Counted from the stretch's first letter, positions 7,501-17,639 are shown. The stretch is 23,332 nt of DNA from an uncultured Chloroflexota bacterium (GCA_903879975.1 CAIRNL010000307.1:1-23332), one strand, 5' to 3'. Numbers and translations are program-made. Notes: generated from the sequence alone by a model not told the origin.

Positions 7501-7668
7501 GTATGCTTTTGCGTGCTCACTGTGCTTGGGTTCTCTTCATGCGCGGCAATTTTTGGGGCACGCGTCGACGGTCTGCGCCGACATTGGAGCAGCGCCTATG
7601 CAGCCAGTGTACACAACCAACTGCATCGTGGGCTGGCAGTTTGAGTCGATCAATTGGCTCATTTCGGC
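7501..7668. other. Gene-free DNA between repeat array and glucan synthase stop
   Basis: Apart from the decayed sixth and seventh repeat units (to about 7550) I see no gene here. A weak hairpin, AACTGC (7619-7624) with GCAGTT (7636-7641), could end the long glucan synthase transcript that arrives from the right, but it has no U-tract. Together with 7135-7500 it makes up the 534-bp space between the sigma gene start and the synthase stop. Confidence 0.5.
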
Positions 7669-10600
7669 TCAAAATGAAGAATCTACTGCGTTCACCTCGA
7701 CCGCCACCTGATGGGTCAGGCCATCGTCGACCAGGTGAAGACGATGGTCTGTGCAGGGGCGTCCGTCGACGCGCATGCTGGTGACGGCCCTTCCTGGGCC
7801 GCCACGATTCTGGACGTCGATCTGATAGATGCTGCTGCCGTAGCGCCAGCATACTTGATAGCCGGGCCACGTGGCAGGAATGCAGGGATCGATGCGCACT
7901 GTGTCCTGTTCCTTGTGCAGCCCCAGAATGGCCTCACGGCCGAGGCGCATCATCCAGGCCGCCGACCCCGTATACCATGTCCAGCCGCCGCGCCCCACAT
8001 GCGGCGCTACACCGTATACGTCGGCAGAGATGACATACGGTTCGACTTTGTAGTGCTCGGCGCGTGCTGGCGTGTCGCTGCGCAGGATTGGGTTGAGCAG
8101 GCGAAACAGATCGGTGGCGCGTTCGGCGTCGCCCAGTTCGGCGAATGCCCAGATGCTCCAGAGCGCAGCGTGGGTGTACTGTCCGCCGTTTTCGCGGATG
8201 CCTGGCACGTAGCCTTTAATATAGCCTGGATCCTGTGCCGTCCTGTCTAGGGGCGGTGTGAAAAGTAACAGCAGCCGTTCCTCTTCTTTGACCAGATGTG
8301 CGAGCACTGCATTCATGGCCTGGCGAGCCCGCCCCGCTTCTGCGGCGCCCGACAGTACGGCCCATGCCTGCGCAAGTGCGTCGATGCGGCATTCGCGATT
8401 CTCGGCCGAGCCCAATGGCGTGCCATCGTCGTAGTAGGCGCGCCGGTACCAGGCACCGTCCCAACCGTGCGCCTCAATCGCAGCTGCCACCTGGCCTGCC
8501 TTGCGCCGGTAATCGTCGCCCCCTGCTTGGCCAGCTGCGTCCCATAAATCTGCAAAGGCCCTCAGCGTCGCACAGGTGAACCAGCCCAGCCAGATGCTTT
8601 CACCTTTTCCCTCGATGCCGACGCGATTCATGCCATCGTTCCAATCGCCGGCGCCGATCAGGGGGATGCCGTGAGGCCCGGCTGTGACCCCGCGTTCGAT
8701 CGCACGGCGGCAATGCTCGAGCAGCGGGAACGACTCCTCGGTGGCGCGGTAGTGGCCGTAGCGCTCTTCCTCCGCGTCGGCCAGGGGCAGGCCGGTCAGA
8801 AATGGCACACGTTCCTCCAGGATCGTACTGTCGCCCGTTGCAGCGACGTAGGCGGCTGTCACAGCAGGCAGCCAGAGCAGGTCGTCGCTGATGCGCGTGC
8901 GGACGCCACGCCCAGACGGTGGGTGCCACCAGTGTAACACGTCGCCCTCTGCAAACTGCTGGCCGGCAGCGCGCAAAATCTGGGTGCGGGCGATGTCTGG
9001 CCGGGTGTCGAAGAAGGCCATGACGTCCTGCAACTGGTCGCGAAACCCATACGCACCACTCGATTGGTAGAGCGCCGAACGGCCCCAGAGGCGACAGGCA
9101 AGCGCCTGGTAAGGTAGCCAGCGATTGAGGAGGAGGTCCATGGCAGGATCAGGCGTCTCTACCACGATGCTGCCCAGCAGCGCCTCCCACTCGTTGCGAA
9201 TCTGTTGCCAGGCTGCCTCGATGCTGGCCTCATCCCGGAAGTGTTCGATGAGGGCACTGCTCTCTCTGCGGTCGGCGCCCTCACCGAGGATAAAACAAAT
9301 TTGTTCGGCGGCGCCGGTGGCCAGGTCGATATGCACCTGAAGGGCCGCACAGGGATCGATGCCGGCCTGAACGTTGCCGTCGAGCCCAATCTTGCCAAGG
9401 GCAGCTGGGCGATCGAGCGATCCCAGGCGACCCAGGAAACTGCTGCGGTCCGCCGTTGCACCATGCGGCGCTTTGCTGGCGGTCAGGAAGGCGACGCGGC
9501 CGCCGAATTCCTCGGCATAGCCGTTGCGCGCAAACAGGGCGCCCAGTTTCTCATCGTATTCTGATACCAGGGTTGCCTGAGTGGTTGCCCGATCGACGCC
9601 CAGTACCCATTCGACGTAGCAGGTGACTGTCAGATGGCGGGCGACCGGTGCCGCATTCTCGAGACGTAGCCGCATGAATTTTACCGGCGCGTCCGCTGCA
9701 CACCAGAGCGTCAATTGTTGGCGGATGGCGTGGCTATGGTGTTCGTAGGTCGTGTAGCCGGCCCCATGACGCACACAGTAGGGGGCGGCTGCCGGGGTCG
9801 GCTGGGGGGTAGGCGTCCATACATCCGCCGTCTCCTCATCGCGCAAGTAGATGATTTCAGCGGGATTGTCCATGACCGGGTCGTTGCGCCACGTGGAGAG
9901 GCGATTTTCGCCGCTGTTGAGCGACCAACTGGCGCCGCTGCCGCTCTCACTGGTAATAAAGCCGAATTCGGGGTTGGCGATGACGTTGATCCAGGGCGCC
10001 GGCGTCACTTGGCCTGGCTCCAGGTAGATGACATACTCTTTCCCGTCAGGCGAGAAGCCGCCGTAGCCATTGGCGAACTGGAGATTCGCCGGCCGTGTCA
10101 GCCATCCTGGGTCGGCGCTTTGCAGGGCACGCAGGTGCTCCTCTGTGCAGACTGGCTCGAAGCGCGGCAGAGAGGGCGGCTGCCGGAAGAGGTTGCCGAG
10201 CTGCTGCGCCAGATCGCCGTGCCTGCCGTCCAGCACGACGCGTGCCACAGCGTCCAGCAAGGTCCGCTCGGCGCTGCTCATCTGGTCCCAGCGCAAAATG
10301 AAGATGCCCCCGCGTTGGTTCAGCGCCGTCTCGCTGGACAGACGCCTGATCACGCGGAAGATATGGCTGTGTAACCCTTGATCGTACGAGCTGTCGCGAT
10401 CGTTGACAACGACGAGGTCGATCTTCAACCCACGGCGTCGCCAGTATGCATGAATTTGTAGCAGTTCTTGTAGAAGTTCGCCGTGGCTTTCTTCTGCCAG
10501 ATGGACCAGCAGGATTGGGTAGTCGCCCGAAATCCCATAGGCCCACAGGCTGGATTGCCCGCATGAATTGGCGGCCAGAGTCGCCGGGTCGGCGCGGCAG

Positions 10601-13600
10601 GTATGGTGCGGATAGATCGCCAGCGATAGGAGTTCGAGGGCGTGCCGGAAAAGCGTACTGGTGAATCCGAGCTGGCGCATCTCGTGGCTCATCTGGCTTT
10701 GCGCACGTGAGCGAGCCCGTTGTAGCGCATTCCAACTGCTGTAGCTCTCGGCAATCGACAGCACCTCCGCTCTGCTGCTGCCGTAGATCGTGACGTAAGC
10801 TAGGTGTACCACGTTCTGTGCGTCGAGTCGAAGTTCCTGGCCAAATGCCATGACTGGATCCAGGGTGGCGCCGGACGTGGCTTTCGGCTCGTTTTCCCAC
10901 CAACCGCCCTCCTGCAGCGCGGCGGGCGCACGCGGCGTGCCCGATCGCCCGATGAAGGCGGCACGGTCGGCCATGCGCCGGGTCAGCCCCAGGTTGTTCT
11001 CTGTCGCGCCCGGCCCCCTGACGAGCAGGTGCAGAAGACAGGCCGGCGTCTCAGCGGCCGCACGCGGCCGGCGCCGGAAGAGCAAGCCCGGCATGTCTGC
11101 GAGAATCTCGGTTTCGACAAATAGCTTGGCAAACGCCTGGTGACGCCGGTCCGCGTCAGCCGAAGCCAGCACCACCTCACCGTAGGAGGTGAGACCCACG
11201 TGAAGGGGTTCGTCGCCCTCATTGGTCACTGCGATATGGCGTACGGCGACGTTGGCTTCCGGCGCTACGAATGTCTCCATATGCAGCGCAATCGCTCCAC
11301 TGCGACGCCGAAATTCTGCCATGTGTGGGTGAAAGATGACTTCCTCGTAAGTGCCGTGGTGGCCTGTCGGCTGCCTGCCAGCCGACCACAGCTCCCCACT
11401 GTCCAGATTCTGGAGATACAGCCAGTTGCCCCAATCGTCCAGCGTGGTATCGGAGCGCCAGCGCGTGAGCTGCAGGGCGCTGGCGGCGAGAAATCCGCCC
11501 CCGGCGTTGGTGATCAGTTCGCTCAAGCTGCCATTGGACAGGTAGTGCGCGAGCGGCATCGGGGAATCAGCAGGGACGGGCCACGGCGCAATTTCTTGGA
11601 TGGGCGGCAACACCCCGGCCAGTTCCTGTCCAGCCGTCTGGGCAAATTGGAGGGGAATTTCGTGGGGAATCTGTTCCTGTAGAAGCAGTTCCACACTCTT
11701 GACGATGGGCGCGGCGTGGAAGCGTTCGATCATTCGCCGCTCGAGCAGGGTGTCGGCGAGCGCCAGGAGAATCATGCCCTGGTGGTGCGCCATGTAACTC
11801 TGCACGACGGCGGACTCACGGCCAAGGCTCAGCCGTTCTGGCGTGTAGTCGACCGCTTCATACAGCCCAAAAGTGCCGAGCATATCAGCCTGTTCAAAGT
11901 GCTGCAGGTTGCTGAGCACTGGCCGCGGGCGGATGGGCAGTGCAAGCAGCGAAGCATAGGGCGCAACCACCAGGTCTTCGCCCAGGCCGCGGCGCAACCC
12001 CAGGCCTGGCACACCAAAGGCGCGGTACTGGTAGTTGAGCGCTGCGTCAAAGGCATAGAAACCGGATTCGGAAATCCCCCACGGAATGCTCTTTTCGTGC
12101 GCAAAGTTGATCTGACGGTCGATGACGCTGGCATAGGATTGGTCGAACAGGGTTTCAGGATAGGTGCGCAACAGCAATGGCGGCATCAGGTACTCGAACA
12201 TGGTGCCGCTCCAGGAGAGCAAGGCGGCTGCCCGGCTGCCTGGGGGCTGAGTCAATGGCCGTCCAAGGTGTATCCAGTGTTTGACAGGAACATCGTTTTT
12301 GCCGATAGCCAGCAGACTGGCGAGACGCGCCTCGGAAGCGATCAGATCGTAGTAGCTGGCATCCAACTCGCCGCTGTCGACGTTGTAGCCGATATGGAAG
12401 AGCGCCCGATGGGGGTCATAGAGGAAGCGGAAATCCATGGCCATCACAAATGCGCCGGCCCGTTCGGCCAGGCTGTTCAGGCTGCGGAGCGTGGAGATTG
12501 CGTTCTCAGTGGCGGCGTCAAGCGCTGCATCGAACTGGTCACACCACGCCACCGCCTGCTCCTGGGCGCCAGGAGGGTCGGCTGCGGTCGCTGCCAGCAA
12601 GGCACGCAATGCGCCCAGTTCTTGTCGCACCTGGGCCATGTGATCGCCGACTTCTTCCCAGCGTGGATTGCTTGGCACAAAGGAGTTGAGCCGCTCCAGT
12701 GCCCTGCGCAGCGACTCAGAGCGCTCCTCCGTATCAAAGTACTCCGGCGGCGACGCCAGCAAGGCCAGCCAGGGCATGGCTTCGTCGCGCTCGCTGCGCA
12801 TTCCGTCTAGATGCTGGCCCACCCGCGCGATGTAGAGCCGGATGGTGTGCAGCGTCCGCGCATCCACTGGGGCGCTCTCGTCCTCGGCAATGCGCCGCAG
12901 CCGCCGATCCAGTTCCTCTCGCTGCGGGCCAAGCAGCTCTGCCAGCACTCTCACGGCGCAGGCGGGATCGGCAATCACCTTCTCGACACTGGCCTCGATT
13001 TCTGCAAGACAGTCGCGCAACGCTGCGATCGTGGCAGACTGCGTGCCGCCGCTGTCCTGCGTAGACTGGAGCGTATCGCTGACGATCCCGATCGTGTCGA
13101 GCAGCCCCTGCCAGCGCACTGGGCGCCAGACGCTCTGTTGTTTCAGCTCGATGCAGGCCTGTTGCAGTGCGACCATTGCTGCGGCCAGATTGCCGCTGTC
13201 TACCGTGGATACATAGGCTGGAGGCAGTGGATGCAGGGTGCTCGTATCGATCCAATTGAGGAAATGGCCGCGATGGCGATCCATCCGATCGAGCGTGTCA
13301 AAGGTGAACTTCACACGCAGGACGAAGTTTGCCATGCGCAGATAGCCGAAATCAAAGGCGGCCAGTGCAGAGAGCAGGTAGAGGCCGATGTTCGTGGGGG
13401 ATGTACGGTGGGCGACAGTGCCGCGTGGGGATTCCTGAAAGTGGTCGGGAGGCAACCAGTTGTCTTCGGGGCCGACAAAGCTTTCGTAGAAGAGCCAGGT
13501 GCGGCGGGCGAGCGTGTGCAGGGTACGCTGCTCCTGTGCGGTCAGTCTCTGTGTTTTGTGTACCGTCGGACGACTCAGCCAATCAGCGATCTGTGCAGAC

Positions 13601-16413
13601 AGCGTCCAGGCGACAAAAAAGGGAGCGGCCACAATCAATGCGCCAGGATGGGTGGCCAGGATCAGGGCAGAGAGTGCCGTCACGAAGAGAATGGAGGGCA
13701 ATACTCGGCGAAACCTGGCCTGGGCGGAGCCCCCATCACTGTGGATGCGCGCAGCCTGCGCGGCGGTCGTCCATTCGAGCATGAGCCGATGGGTCACAAA
13801 GGTGCGGGTGAGCGTGCGAGCCATGGCATCCAGGTTGAGTTGTGCCGCATAGGGCAGAAAGACCAGGAAGGCGAGCCAACGCCAACCGCTCTCACGCGCC
13901 TCTCGCCAGCCATTCCCCCAGCGTGCCCGACCCGCGACCCAGCGCAGGTTGCCGACTGCCAGCGCAGCGCCAACGGCCAGGGCTGGCATGAGCAGGCCCA
14001 ACAGGGTCCAAACGACCGGTGATCCCGGCAGGATCGTCCAGCCGACAATGAAAAAGACTAGCGCCGCAGCGGCGAACAGGCTGCGGCGGAGATTGTCGAG
14101 GATTTTCCAGCGATCGATCAGCGCCAGATCGTTGTCGGCATAGCCCTCTGCCGCCGGCACGCGGGGCAGCAGCCAGGGGAGCAGTTGCCAGTCGCCGCGC
14201 ACCCACCGATGGCTGCGCTGCATGTTCAGCAAGAAATGGGAAGGATAGTCTTCGTAGACGACGATGTCGGTCGCCAGCGCAACGCGCCCGTGCATTCCCT
14301 CAAATAGATCGTGGCTCAGTAACGTATTCTCCGGCACGCGCCCGTCAAGGCTGCGTTCGAATGCATCTACATCGTAGATGCCCTTGCCCACATAGATGCC
14401 TGCGCCGAAGAAATCCTGGTAAGCGTCTGAAACGGCCAGCGTGTACAGATCCAGGCTGTTGTCTCCTGTATAGATTTGTGCGAAGAGAGATCGTCCTGCA
14501 CTGACCGGCTTGATCTCGGTGCGCGGCTGTAGAATCGTGTACCCCGCAATGACCTTGCCTGTCGAGTCGTCGAACAGGGCCCGGTTGAGCGGATGGGCGA
14601 TTGTGCCGACCAGGCGGACGGCCGCAGCGCGCGGCAGAACCGTGTCCGCATCGAGTGTGATGACATATCGAATCGATTCTGGGCTGTTCAGATTGCCAAA
14701 GCACCAGGTATAGGAGGTGTCGGCTGCGCCGCGGATCAGGCGGTTGAACTCATGTAGCTTCCCCCGTTTGCGTTCCCAGCCCATCCATCTTTGTTGGGCT
14801 GGGTTCCACTGCCGCCGCCGGTGCAACAGGAAGAAGGGTGCTCGTTCCGCCCTGCCGTTGATCGTTTCAATGGCGGCTGCAGCATATTGCAGCAGGTGCT
14901 CATCCCCGGCTTCAGTCTCTTGGCTGGCGTCGACAAAATCGGTGAGTAACCCATAGATGAGTTCGGGGTCAGGATTGCGCAGATGGTGCTGCTCCAACTG
15001 CTCAACCAGTTCGTCGATGTCGTCCTCGGTCTCGATCAATGCCGGGATGACGAGGGCAGTGCGGCAGGAGGGTGGAATCCCATGCTGCAGGTCGAGTTTG
15101 GGCAGGATGCGCGGCGGCGCTGTGTGGGTGATGATCCAGTTTGTGGCGCCGACGCCGGCGGTCAAGGCCGGAATCGCTGCAAGGATCCAGACAGCGACGA
15201 CGGCGAGCAGCCCACCGCCCGCTGCTAGGGCATAGGCGCTGACGACCGCAATGGCCGTCAGCGCACCCGCGCCCACTGCGGTCAAATAGACACTCGTTGC
15301 ATGGTGGAAAAGCCAACGGCGTAAACGGGTGGTAAACGGCGGGCGGTAGCCCAGCGCCTGTTCGAGGAGCGTGCGGCCTTTGTCGATCAGGTAGTAGCCC
15401 ACATGCGCGGCCCGCTCCGCTTCGCTGCAGAAGCTGCTGTCTGCTGCCTCACGAGCAGAAGACGATGGACGGCTCGCCTCGCTGTCGCGGGTTGCCTGCT
15501 GGCCGGCGGCTAGAGAAACTGCGAGATCGGCAATGGCCACTTCGTCGATCTCCACCCGCCGATGGAGTGTCTCGACGACTTCTCGGTAGTGATTGCGTGT
15601 CTGGAAGTCGACTTGAGCGTAGACTCCGGCCGGATCTTGCAGCAGGGAGCGGTGAACGAGGCTGATGCGCTCAAAGGTGTCGGCCCAGTCCATTGCATCC
15701 AGCAGATGGAGGCTTGGGATGGCGCGCGCGACGGCCATCTCATCATTTTCCGAGGATGCGTGGCCGCTCTGCGCCGCTGCTGCCTGAAAAGCGGCGAGCG
15801 ACGCCGGCAGGACATGCTCGCTCAATTCCCCTGCGAGTCGTCCAGTCGCCAAAGCGGTGATCTGTAACAGCACCAGCCGCAGCATGGTGGGCAGAGCCCA
15901 GAGTTCACCGGTTTCGAGCGGTTGCTGCGTCTGGTAAGCGAGCACGAAGCGGACGATGCGTTCCTTGTCCAGCTGGTAGCCGGCTTCCCATCCGATGGCC
16001 GCGGCGACAGCGTAGATGCGCGGGTAACCGCCAAAGGCGTCTTCATCGCCCAATGAAGGTAATTCGACATAATAACCGGGCGGCAGATCCTGCTCGATCT
16101 CGCGCAGCGCCTGCTGGATGATATAGTAATTGTCCAGCATCCATTCGGCTGCAAAAGAAACGGCCCGTGTGCTCGTCGCCTCCGCTCGGAAGTAGCGATG
16201 GCTGCGCGCCAGCAGCGCAGCAATTGCTGCAAAATCCGTGTAGAGCGCTGCCCGCTCCCTTCGGCTGCGCGTATGGCCAAGCCCTCGGTGGCGGTGCGCC
16301 AGTTGCTGCGCTGCCTGAACCACCTGCCTGCTCGCAGCACTTTCTTCGATTTGCGCGTTGAGTTGTTCGAGGGTGGACAAATCAGATCGCCCTGGGTTGT
16401 GCCTGTCGTTCAT
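7669..16413 (-). CDS. ndvB: Cyclic beta-1,2-glucan synthase (GT84 + GH94)
   Basis: The 2914-residue length matches the family (Brucella Cgs and Agrobacterium ChvB are about 2,800-2,900 residues). The enzyme elongates beta-1,2-glucan from UDP-glucose, cyclises it and trims it by phosphorolysis. A soluble N-terminus of about 370 residues leads to two membrane helices (370-420). The glycosyltransferase domain has DADTV at 588-592 and QRSHRW at 732-737 (the QxxRW motif). More helices lie at about 772-822, 840-860 and 905-940. A glycoamylase-like domain follows (WSGTMFEYLMP near 1400, SYMAHHQGM near 1540), and GH94 beta-sandwich and catalytic modules fill the C-terminal half, with the catalytic acid region GDWNDGMN at 2589-2596 (Asp2593). 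The ATG at 16413 is 15 bp after the stop of the stress-protein gene, so the two form an operon. The frame is intact throughout. No NdvA-type exporter is nearby. Confidence 0.93.
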   Translation of the reverse strand: MNDRHNPGRSDLSTLEQLNAQIEESAASRQVVQAAQQLAHRHRGLGHTRSRRERAALYTDFAAIAALLARSHRYFRAEATSTRAVSFAAEWMLDNYYIIQQALREIEQDLPPGYYVELPSLGDEDAFGGYPRIYAVAAAIGWEAGYQLDKERIVRFVLAYQTQQPLETGELWALPTMLRLVLLQITALATGRLAGELSEHVLPASLAAFQAAAAQSGHASSENDEMAVARAIPSLHLLDAMDWADTFERISLVHRSLLQDPAGVYAQVDFQTRNHYREVVETLHRRVEIDEVAIADLAVSLAAGQQATRDSEASRPSSSAREAADSSFCSEAERAAHVGYYLIDKGRTLLEQALGYRPPFTTRLRRWLFHHATSVYLTAVGAGALTAIAVVSAYALAAGGGLLAVVAVWILAAIPALTAGVGATNWIITHTAPPRILPKLDLQHGIPPSCRTALVIPALIETEDDIDELVEQLEQHHLRNPDPELIYGLLTDFVDASQETEAGDEHLLQYAAAAIETINGRAERAPFFLLHRRRQWNPAQQRWMGWERKRGKLHEFNRLIRGAADTSYTWCFGNLNSPESIRYVITLDADTVLPRAAAVRLVGTIAHPLNRALFDDSTGKVIAGYTILQPRTEIKPVSAGRSLFAQIYTGDNSLDLYTLAVSDAYQDFFGAGIYVGKGIYDVDAFERSLDGRVPENTLLSHDLFEGMHGRVALATDIVVYEDYPSHFLLNMQRSHRWVRGDWQLLPWLLPRVPAAEGYADNDLALIDRWKILDNLRRSLFAAAALVFFIVGWTILPGSPVVWTLLGLLMPALAVGAALAVGNLRWVAGRARWGNGWREARESGWRWLAFLVFLPYAAQLNLDAMARTLTRTFVTHRLMLEWTTAAQAARIHSDGGSAQARFRRVLPSILFVTALSALILATHPGALIVAAPFFVAWTLSAQIADWLSRPTVHKTQRLTAQEQRTLHTLARRTWLFYESFVGPEDNWLPPDHFQESPRGTVAHRTSPTNIGLYLLSALAAFDFGYLRMANFVLRVKFTFDTLDRMDRHRGHFLNWIDTSTLHPLPPAYVSTVDSGNLAAAMVALQQACIELKQQSVWRPVRWQGLLDTIGIVSDTLQSTQDSGGTQSATIAALRDCLAEIEASVEKVIADPACAVRVLAELLGPQREELDRRLRRIAEDESAPVDARTLHTIRLYIARVGQHLDGMRSERDEAMPWLALLASPPEYFDTEERSESLRRALERLNSFVPSNPRWEEVGDHMAQVRQELGALRALLAATAADPPGAQEQAVAWCDQFDAALDAATENAISTLRSLNSLAERAGAFVMAMDFRFLYDPHRALFHIGYNVDSGELDASYYDLIASEARLASLLAIGKNDVPVKHWIHLGRPLTQPPGSRAAALLSWSGTMFEYLMPPLLLRTYPETLFDQSYASVIDRQINFAHEKSIPWGISESGFYAFDAALNYQYRAFGVPGLGLRRGLGEDLVVAPYASLLALPIRPRPVLSNLQHFEQADMLGTFGLYEAVDYTPERLSLGRESAVVQSYMAHHQGMILLALADTLLERRMIERFHAAPIVKSVELLLQEQIPHEIPLQFAQTAGQELAGVLPPIQEIAPWPVPADSPMPLAHYLSNGSLSELITNAGGGFLAASALQLTRWRSDTTLDDWGNWLYLQNLDSGELWSAGRQPTGHHGTYEEVIFHPHMAEFRRRSGAIALHMETFVAPEANVAVRHIAVTNEGDEPLHVGLTSYGEVVLASADADRRHQAFAKLFVETEILADMPGLLFRRRPRAAAETPACLLHLLVRGPGATENNLGLTRRMADRAAFIGRSGTPRAPAALQEGGWWENEPKATSGATLDPVMAFGQELRLDAQNVVHLAYVTIYGSSRAEVLSIAESYSSWNALQRARSRAQSQMSHEMRQLGFTSTLFRHALELLSLAIYPHHTCRADPATLAANSCGQSSLWAYGISGDYPILLVHLAEESHGELLQELLQIHAYWRRRGLKIDLVVVNDRDSSYDQGLHSHIFRVIRRLSSETALNQRGGIFILRWDQMSSAERTLLDAVARVVLDGRHGDLAQQLGNLFRQPPSLPRFEPVCTEEHLRALQSADPGWLTRPANLQFANGYGGFSPDGKEYVIYLEPGQVTPAPWINVIANPEFGFITSESGSGASWSLNSGENRLSTWRNDPVMDNPAEIIYLRDEETADVWTPTPQPTPAAAPYCVRHGAGYTTYEHHSHAIRQQLTLWCAADAPVKFMRLRLENAAPVARHLTVTCYVEWVLGVDRATTQATLVSEYDEKLGALFARNGYAEEFGGRVAFLTASKAPHGATADRSSFLGRLGSLDRPAALGKIGLDGNVQAGIDPCAALQVHIDLATGAAEQICFILGEGADRRESSALIEHFRDEASIEAAWQQIRNEWEALLGSIVVETPDPAMDLLLNRWLPYQALACRLWGRSALYQSSGAYGFRDQLQDVMAFFDTRPDIARTQILRAAGQQFAEGDVLHWWHPPSGRGVRTRISDDLLWLPAVTAAYVAATGDSTILEERVPFLTGLPLADAEEERYGHYRATEESFPLLEHCRRAIERGVTAGPHGIPLIGAGDWNDGMNRVGIEGKGESIWLGWFTCATLRAFADLWDAAGQAGGDDYRRKAGQVAAAIEAHGWDGAWYRRAYYDDGTPLGSAENRECRIDALAQAWAVLSGAAEAGRARQAMNAVLAHLVKEEERLLLLFTPPLDRTAQDPGYIKGYVPGIRENGGQYTHAALWSIWAFAELGDAERATDLFRLLNPILRSDTPARAEHYKVEPYVISADVYGVAPHVGRGGWTWYTGSAAWMMRLGREAILGLHKEQDTVRIDPCIPATWPGYQVCWRYGSSIYQIDVQNRGGPGRAVTSMRVDGRPCTDHRLHLVDDGLTHQVAVEVNAVDSSF

Positions 16414-16428
16414 TGTGGTGGAGGCTCG

Positions 16429-17448
16429 TTACCACGAATCGGCCTGTTGCGTCGGCGCTGCGTAGGTCTCCCTTCTTTGTATTGCAGCAGTCTGGTTCGC
16501 CTTGGCGACTTGTGCGGCGCTCCCTTCGTCGATCTCCTGCCACGGCAGATCTTGCATGATCAGCAGGTGGGTCGTGCCATAGGCAATGAAGCCGGATGTC
16601 AGGCTGCCGTACCGCCAACCCTGGCGCCCAGAACGCCCATGTGCGCTCAGAATCACGAGATCGACTCCGTGCTCGTCCACGAAGCGGTGCAGCGAAGATG
16701 TCACATCTTCGCTGGTGATGACATAGGTTTTGAGCGAAACATCCAGCCGCTGGGACAATTCGTCGAAGTACCGCTCGGCCTGGCGCCGGTTGTGCTCGAC
16801 GACGTTCTCAATCAACGCGCTGTATTCACTGTCGATCGGTGTGCGGTCGAATAACTCCGGCTTGACCACCCCATGCACCAACAGGAGCTCGGCATCATGT
16901 TTCTCCGCCAGCCGTGTTGCGGCTGGCAGCACGTGTTCCGAGCGCAGCGAGCCGTCCAGGGGAACGCAAATTTTGTGATAGCGAACGGGGTGGATGGTGC
17001 CAGAGGCTTCCCATTCTGGCACTTGATAGGCGCGTACCAGCAGGATGGAGACTCCGCAGCGATGGATCACTTTTAGCGCCACTGAACTGACATTCCAATG
17101 GCTGATCCCCCCTTTGCCATGGCTGCTGATGACGATCAGATCGTGGCCATGCGCCTGCGCGTGTTCGAGAATGCGGTCCGCCGCCGGACCCTCCATGACC
17201 ACGTTGTTCACCGCGGCCTTGCATGTGTCGGCGCACTCTGCCACGATCTCGTCGAGGTAGGTGCTCGCTTCGCTGCGCTGCAGTTGCCAGTCGGTAGGGT
17301 TGATGACGCTGGCATCAGCGGGCGACGGCTCGACAACTCGCATGAGCGTAATGGACGATTCATGTTGTTGGGTGACTGCCAGCACATGCGAGAGGGCTGA
17401 CGCCGCGATGGACGAGCCATCGAGCGGCACAAGGATCTTATGGAACAT
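16429..17448 (-). CDS. Universal stress protein with two tandem UspA domains
   Basis: The 339-residue cytoplasmic protein contains two UspA folds, at about residues 1-140 and 157-300, each opening with KI(L/C)VPLDGS. In ATP-binding Usp proteins a GxxG-9x-G(S/T) motif contacts nucleotide. The second copy keeps it (GRSG at 271-274, GS at 281-282). The first has GKGG at 111-114 but SS at 121-122 in place of GS, so the two halves may differ in ATP binding. A polar tail of about 40 residues follows. The ATG at 17448 is preceded by a G-rich GAGGGGGG Shine-Dalgarno. The gene ends 15 bp before the glucan synthase start, so it is the leading gene of that operon. The 191 bp upstream of it (17449-17639) should hold the promoter, but I see no convincing -35/-10 pair. 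Confidence 0.92.
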   Translation of the reverse strand: MFHKILVPLDGSSIAASALSHVLAVTQQHESSITLMRVVEPSPADASVINPTDWQLQRSEASTYLDEIVAECADTCKAAVNNVVMEGPAADRILEHAQAHGHDLIVISSHGKGGISHWNVSSVALKVIHRCGVSILLVRAYQVPEWEASGTIHPVRYHKICVPLDGSLRSEHVLPAATRLAEKHDAELLLVHGVVKPELFDRTPIDSEYSALIENVVEHNRRQAERYFDELSQRLDVSLKTYVITSEDVTSSLHRFVDEHGVDLVILSAHGRSGRQGWRYGSLTSGFIAYGTTHLLIMQDLPWQEIDEGSAAQVAKANQTAAIQRRETYAAPTQQADSW

Positions 17449-17639
17449 CGCATACCCCCCTCATGGAGTGCGCCAACCAAAACAACGCGCCGCCCGCTCC
17501 TTTGATCACAATATCAGATTTGTGGGCGCGTTGCTATGGATATGGATATAGCGACCAGGTACAGCGGGTTCATGGCTATCAGGATGCCCATTGAAGAGAG
17601 AGGGCTGAGACACATGTGCTGGAGCGGCGCGAGGGGCTT

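Noticed and set aside
7331..7534. CRISPR array
   Set aside because: Units abut with no unique spacers, diverge from one another, and no cas gene is in the window.
7619..7641. Terminator for the glucan synthase
   Set aside because: It is a six-base stem with an 11-base loop and no U-tract, too weak to call as a separate feature.
7301..7711. Plus-strand coding sequence for a repetitive Cys/Phe-rich protein
   Set aside because: It is an open frame through the 34-bp repeats. The period is not a multiple of three, so the peptide is not a true repeat protein, and no ribosome site precedes it.
11716..12810. Plus-strand open frames inside the glucan synthase
   Set aside because: They are antisense to an uninterrupted, well-conserved 2914-residue protein and have no recognisable motifs.
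17501..17517. FNR/CRP-like site upstream of the stress protein gene
   Set aside because: TTGATCACAATATCA resembles an FNR half-site, but the second half does not match and the symmetry is only four bases per arm.
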